Below are positions 63,208 to 64,000 of a DNA stretch of 64,000 bases, in pieces. Origin of the DNA: Lachnospiraceae bacterium (lineage in GTDB: Bacteria; Bacillota; Clostridia; Lachnospirales; Lachnospiraceae); contig JAGAQJ010000047.1 of the NCBI GenBank assembly GCA_017622845.1, positions 92,053 to 156,052 on the forward strand, in the 5' to 3' direction. Under the pieces are notes generated by a model that saw only the letters and a program-made list of their open reading frames with translations, was not told the DNA's origin and did no database searches. The translations under genes were made by a program, and so were the position numbers. Position 1 is the stretch's first letter. Every line of letters begins with the position of its first letter.

Positions 63208-63555
63208 CGAATAAACCGCGGTACCACCCATGTTCCTGTATCTGTTGTCAGACACACAGCAATCCAGCCATGTACATTCATAAAATCGTCGGATTGTACA
63301 GACTTCCTGCATAGTCAAACTGTAAATCAAATACAGGCTCTCAAAAGACTTAACGTGTCTTAACGTCTTTTCCTACTATTTTATCCGATTGTATCTCATC
63401 AGACAGCAGTTCAAAAAAGCTGCTCCGGTGGGAAATTCGATGTCATATCTGAACTGTGGGAGGCTTCCAGCCGATGACCTCCGCTCTCTGGCAGAAAATA
63501 TGATTCTACTTTGCACCTTCATCGCATTTGATATTGTAACTATAAAATAATTCTA
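63168..63555 (-). promoter_or_regulatory. T-box leader (tRNA-Phe sensing) of pheST-queA
   Basis: A T-box riboswitch reads uncharged tRNA-Phe and prevents termination. The minus strand holds the antiterminator T-box GGGTGGTACCGCGG (63216-63229), a stem I region with AGAGAGCGG and GGCTGGAAGCC, and a likely specifier UUC (Phe) at 63432-63434 within GAATTTCCC, placed between pairing GGTG and CACC. The intrinsic terminator follows (63167-63207). The specifier choice is inferred from a hand fold and from the downstream pheS. Confidence 0.9.
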
Positions 63556-63561
63556 AAAATA

Positions 63562-63590
63562 ATATTATGCGATATTCTTCCAAAAGTCAA
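63562..63590 (-). promoter_or_regulatory. Putative sigma-A promoter of pheST
   Basis: TTGACT (63585-63590), 17-base spacer, TAATAT (63562-63567) on the minus strand, just upstream of the T-box leader. Confidence 0.7.
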
Positions 63591-63619
63591 GTATGAAATT
63601 CCGAAATATAATTGTTTCA

Positions 63620-63925
63620 TCGACAGTTCAGCCTTTTATGTATTAACGTCTGGACGAAAACGGCAGATAATATCCCTCCGGCTGCCATTGGTTCCAAATG
63701 GGAATTTCCTAATACGATGAAACAAGGCTTTCTAATGAGGACGGAGCCGGCTCGAGTCGGCATCCATGCCTCCGTCTCGCCTAAATTTGCGTCCATGCAA
63801 ATTTGCTCTTGGATATCTATCATCGTATAAGGAAATATCGCCATTCTTCACCGGGCAGCCTACGGGATACTATCTGCCATTTTCTGTTCAGTGAAACCAT
63901 AAAATGGAACAGTTGTCAGTACACA
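63620..63925. repeat. ~300-bp imperfect palindrome, MITE-like
   Basis: Left arm 63655-63720 (GAAAACGGCAGATAATATCC ... TTCCTAATACGATGA) pairs with right arm 63821-63886 (TCATCGTATAAGGAA ... GGATACTATCTGCCATTTTC) with few mismatches; weaker pairing continues outward to about 63620 and 63925. The centre holds two more hairpins (GACGGAG/CTCCGTC; AAATTTGC/GCAAATTT at 63783-63804). A 75-codon minus frame (63617-63844) covers it but the DNA folding explains it better. The rest of 63541-64000 shows no gene. Confidence 0.7.
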
Positions 63926-64000
63926 GAAGTCCAGCTAATAAATGTCAATAGATAAATGAAAAATATTTTTCTTCTAAAAAAGGGCAGACTTTCCCCTTGG

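Noticed and set aside
63617-63844. 75-codon minus frame at the window end
   Set aside because: It follows the arms and hairpins of the long palindrome, has no clear ribosome site or domain, and is better explained as part of a repeat element.

Overview
This window reads as chromosome of a motile, low-GC, plant-glycan-using member of the Clostridia, most like the Roseburia/Agathobacter group of Lachnospiraceae. The assignment rests on protein character and gene order (a very long minus-strand fla/che cluster with FapA, DUF6115 and FliY-type genes, a short SigK, a GH120/GH43 xylan-type locus) and is an inference. No rRNA, tRNA, IS element, prophage or CRISPR array was found.

Layout. (1) 1-3.5 kb, plus strand: a GH43 glycosidase and a GH120-type beta-xylosidase in tandem. 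(2) 3.6-9.3 kb, minus: a ComEC-like metallo-beta-lactamase lipoprotein, then rpsB-tsf with its own promoter, then a small three-gene unit (103-aa protein, DUF6115, MltG-like fragment). (3) 9.45-46.3 kb, minus: the flagellar/chemotaxis cluster. In transcription order it runs flgB-flgC-fliE-fliF-fliG-fliH-fliI-fliJ-motE-fliK-flgD-orf-flgE, [terminator, glycosyltransferase, long palindrome], flbD-motA-motB-fliL-fliM-fliY-cheY-fliO-fliP-fliQ-fliR-flhB, [terminator, 4 x 78-bp repeats], flhA-flhF-flhG-pilZ-cheB-cheA-cheW-cheC-cheD-orf-fliA-fapA, terminator. (4) 46.5-53.5 kb, minus: codY, topA, dprA, comM (yifB) and sigK. (5) 53.8-58.3 kb: tatD and a hotdog thioesterase (plus), paaK (minus), a second GH43 enzyme (plus). 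(6) 58.4-63.6 kb, minus: a pheS-pheT-queA unit behind a phenylalanine T-box. The last 0.4 kb is a long imperfect palindrome resembling a MITE.

The order dprA-topA-codY-fla/che-sigma28-rpsB-tsf is the same backbone seen in Bacillus subtilis. The flagellar cluster encodes nearly the whole export apparatus, rod/hook scaffold, switch, stator and a CheC/CheD/FliY-type adaptation system; flagellin, filament cap, hook-associated proteins, CheR and chemoreceptors are not here. FliA at the end of the cluster would switch on those late genes elsewhere.

The strongest regulatory signals are two CodY-box matches at promoters of this cluster: a 13/15 match inside the flgB promoter and a 15/15 match one base upstream of a promoter for motA. 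Since codY lies directly upstream of flgB, this suggests nutrient control of motility at two points. The cluster is broken in two places by non-flagellar DNA, each marked by a terminator: the glycosyltransferase plus palindrome, and the 78-bp hairpin array before flhA.
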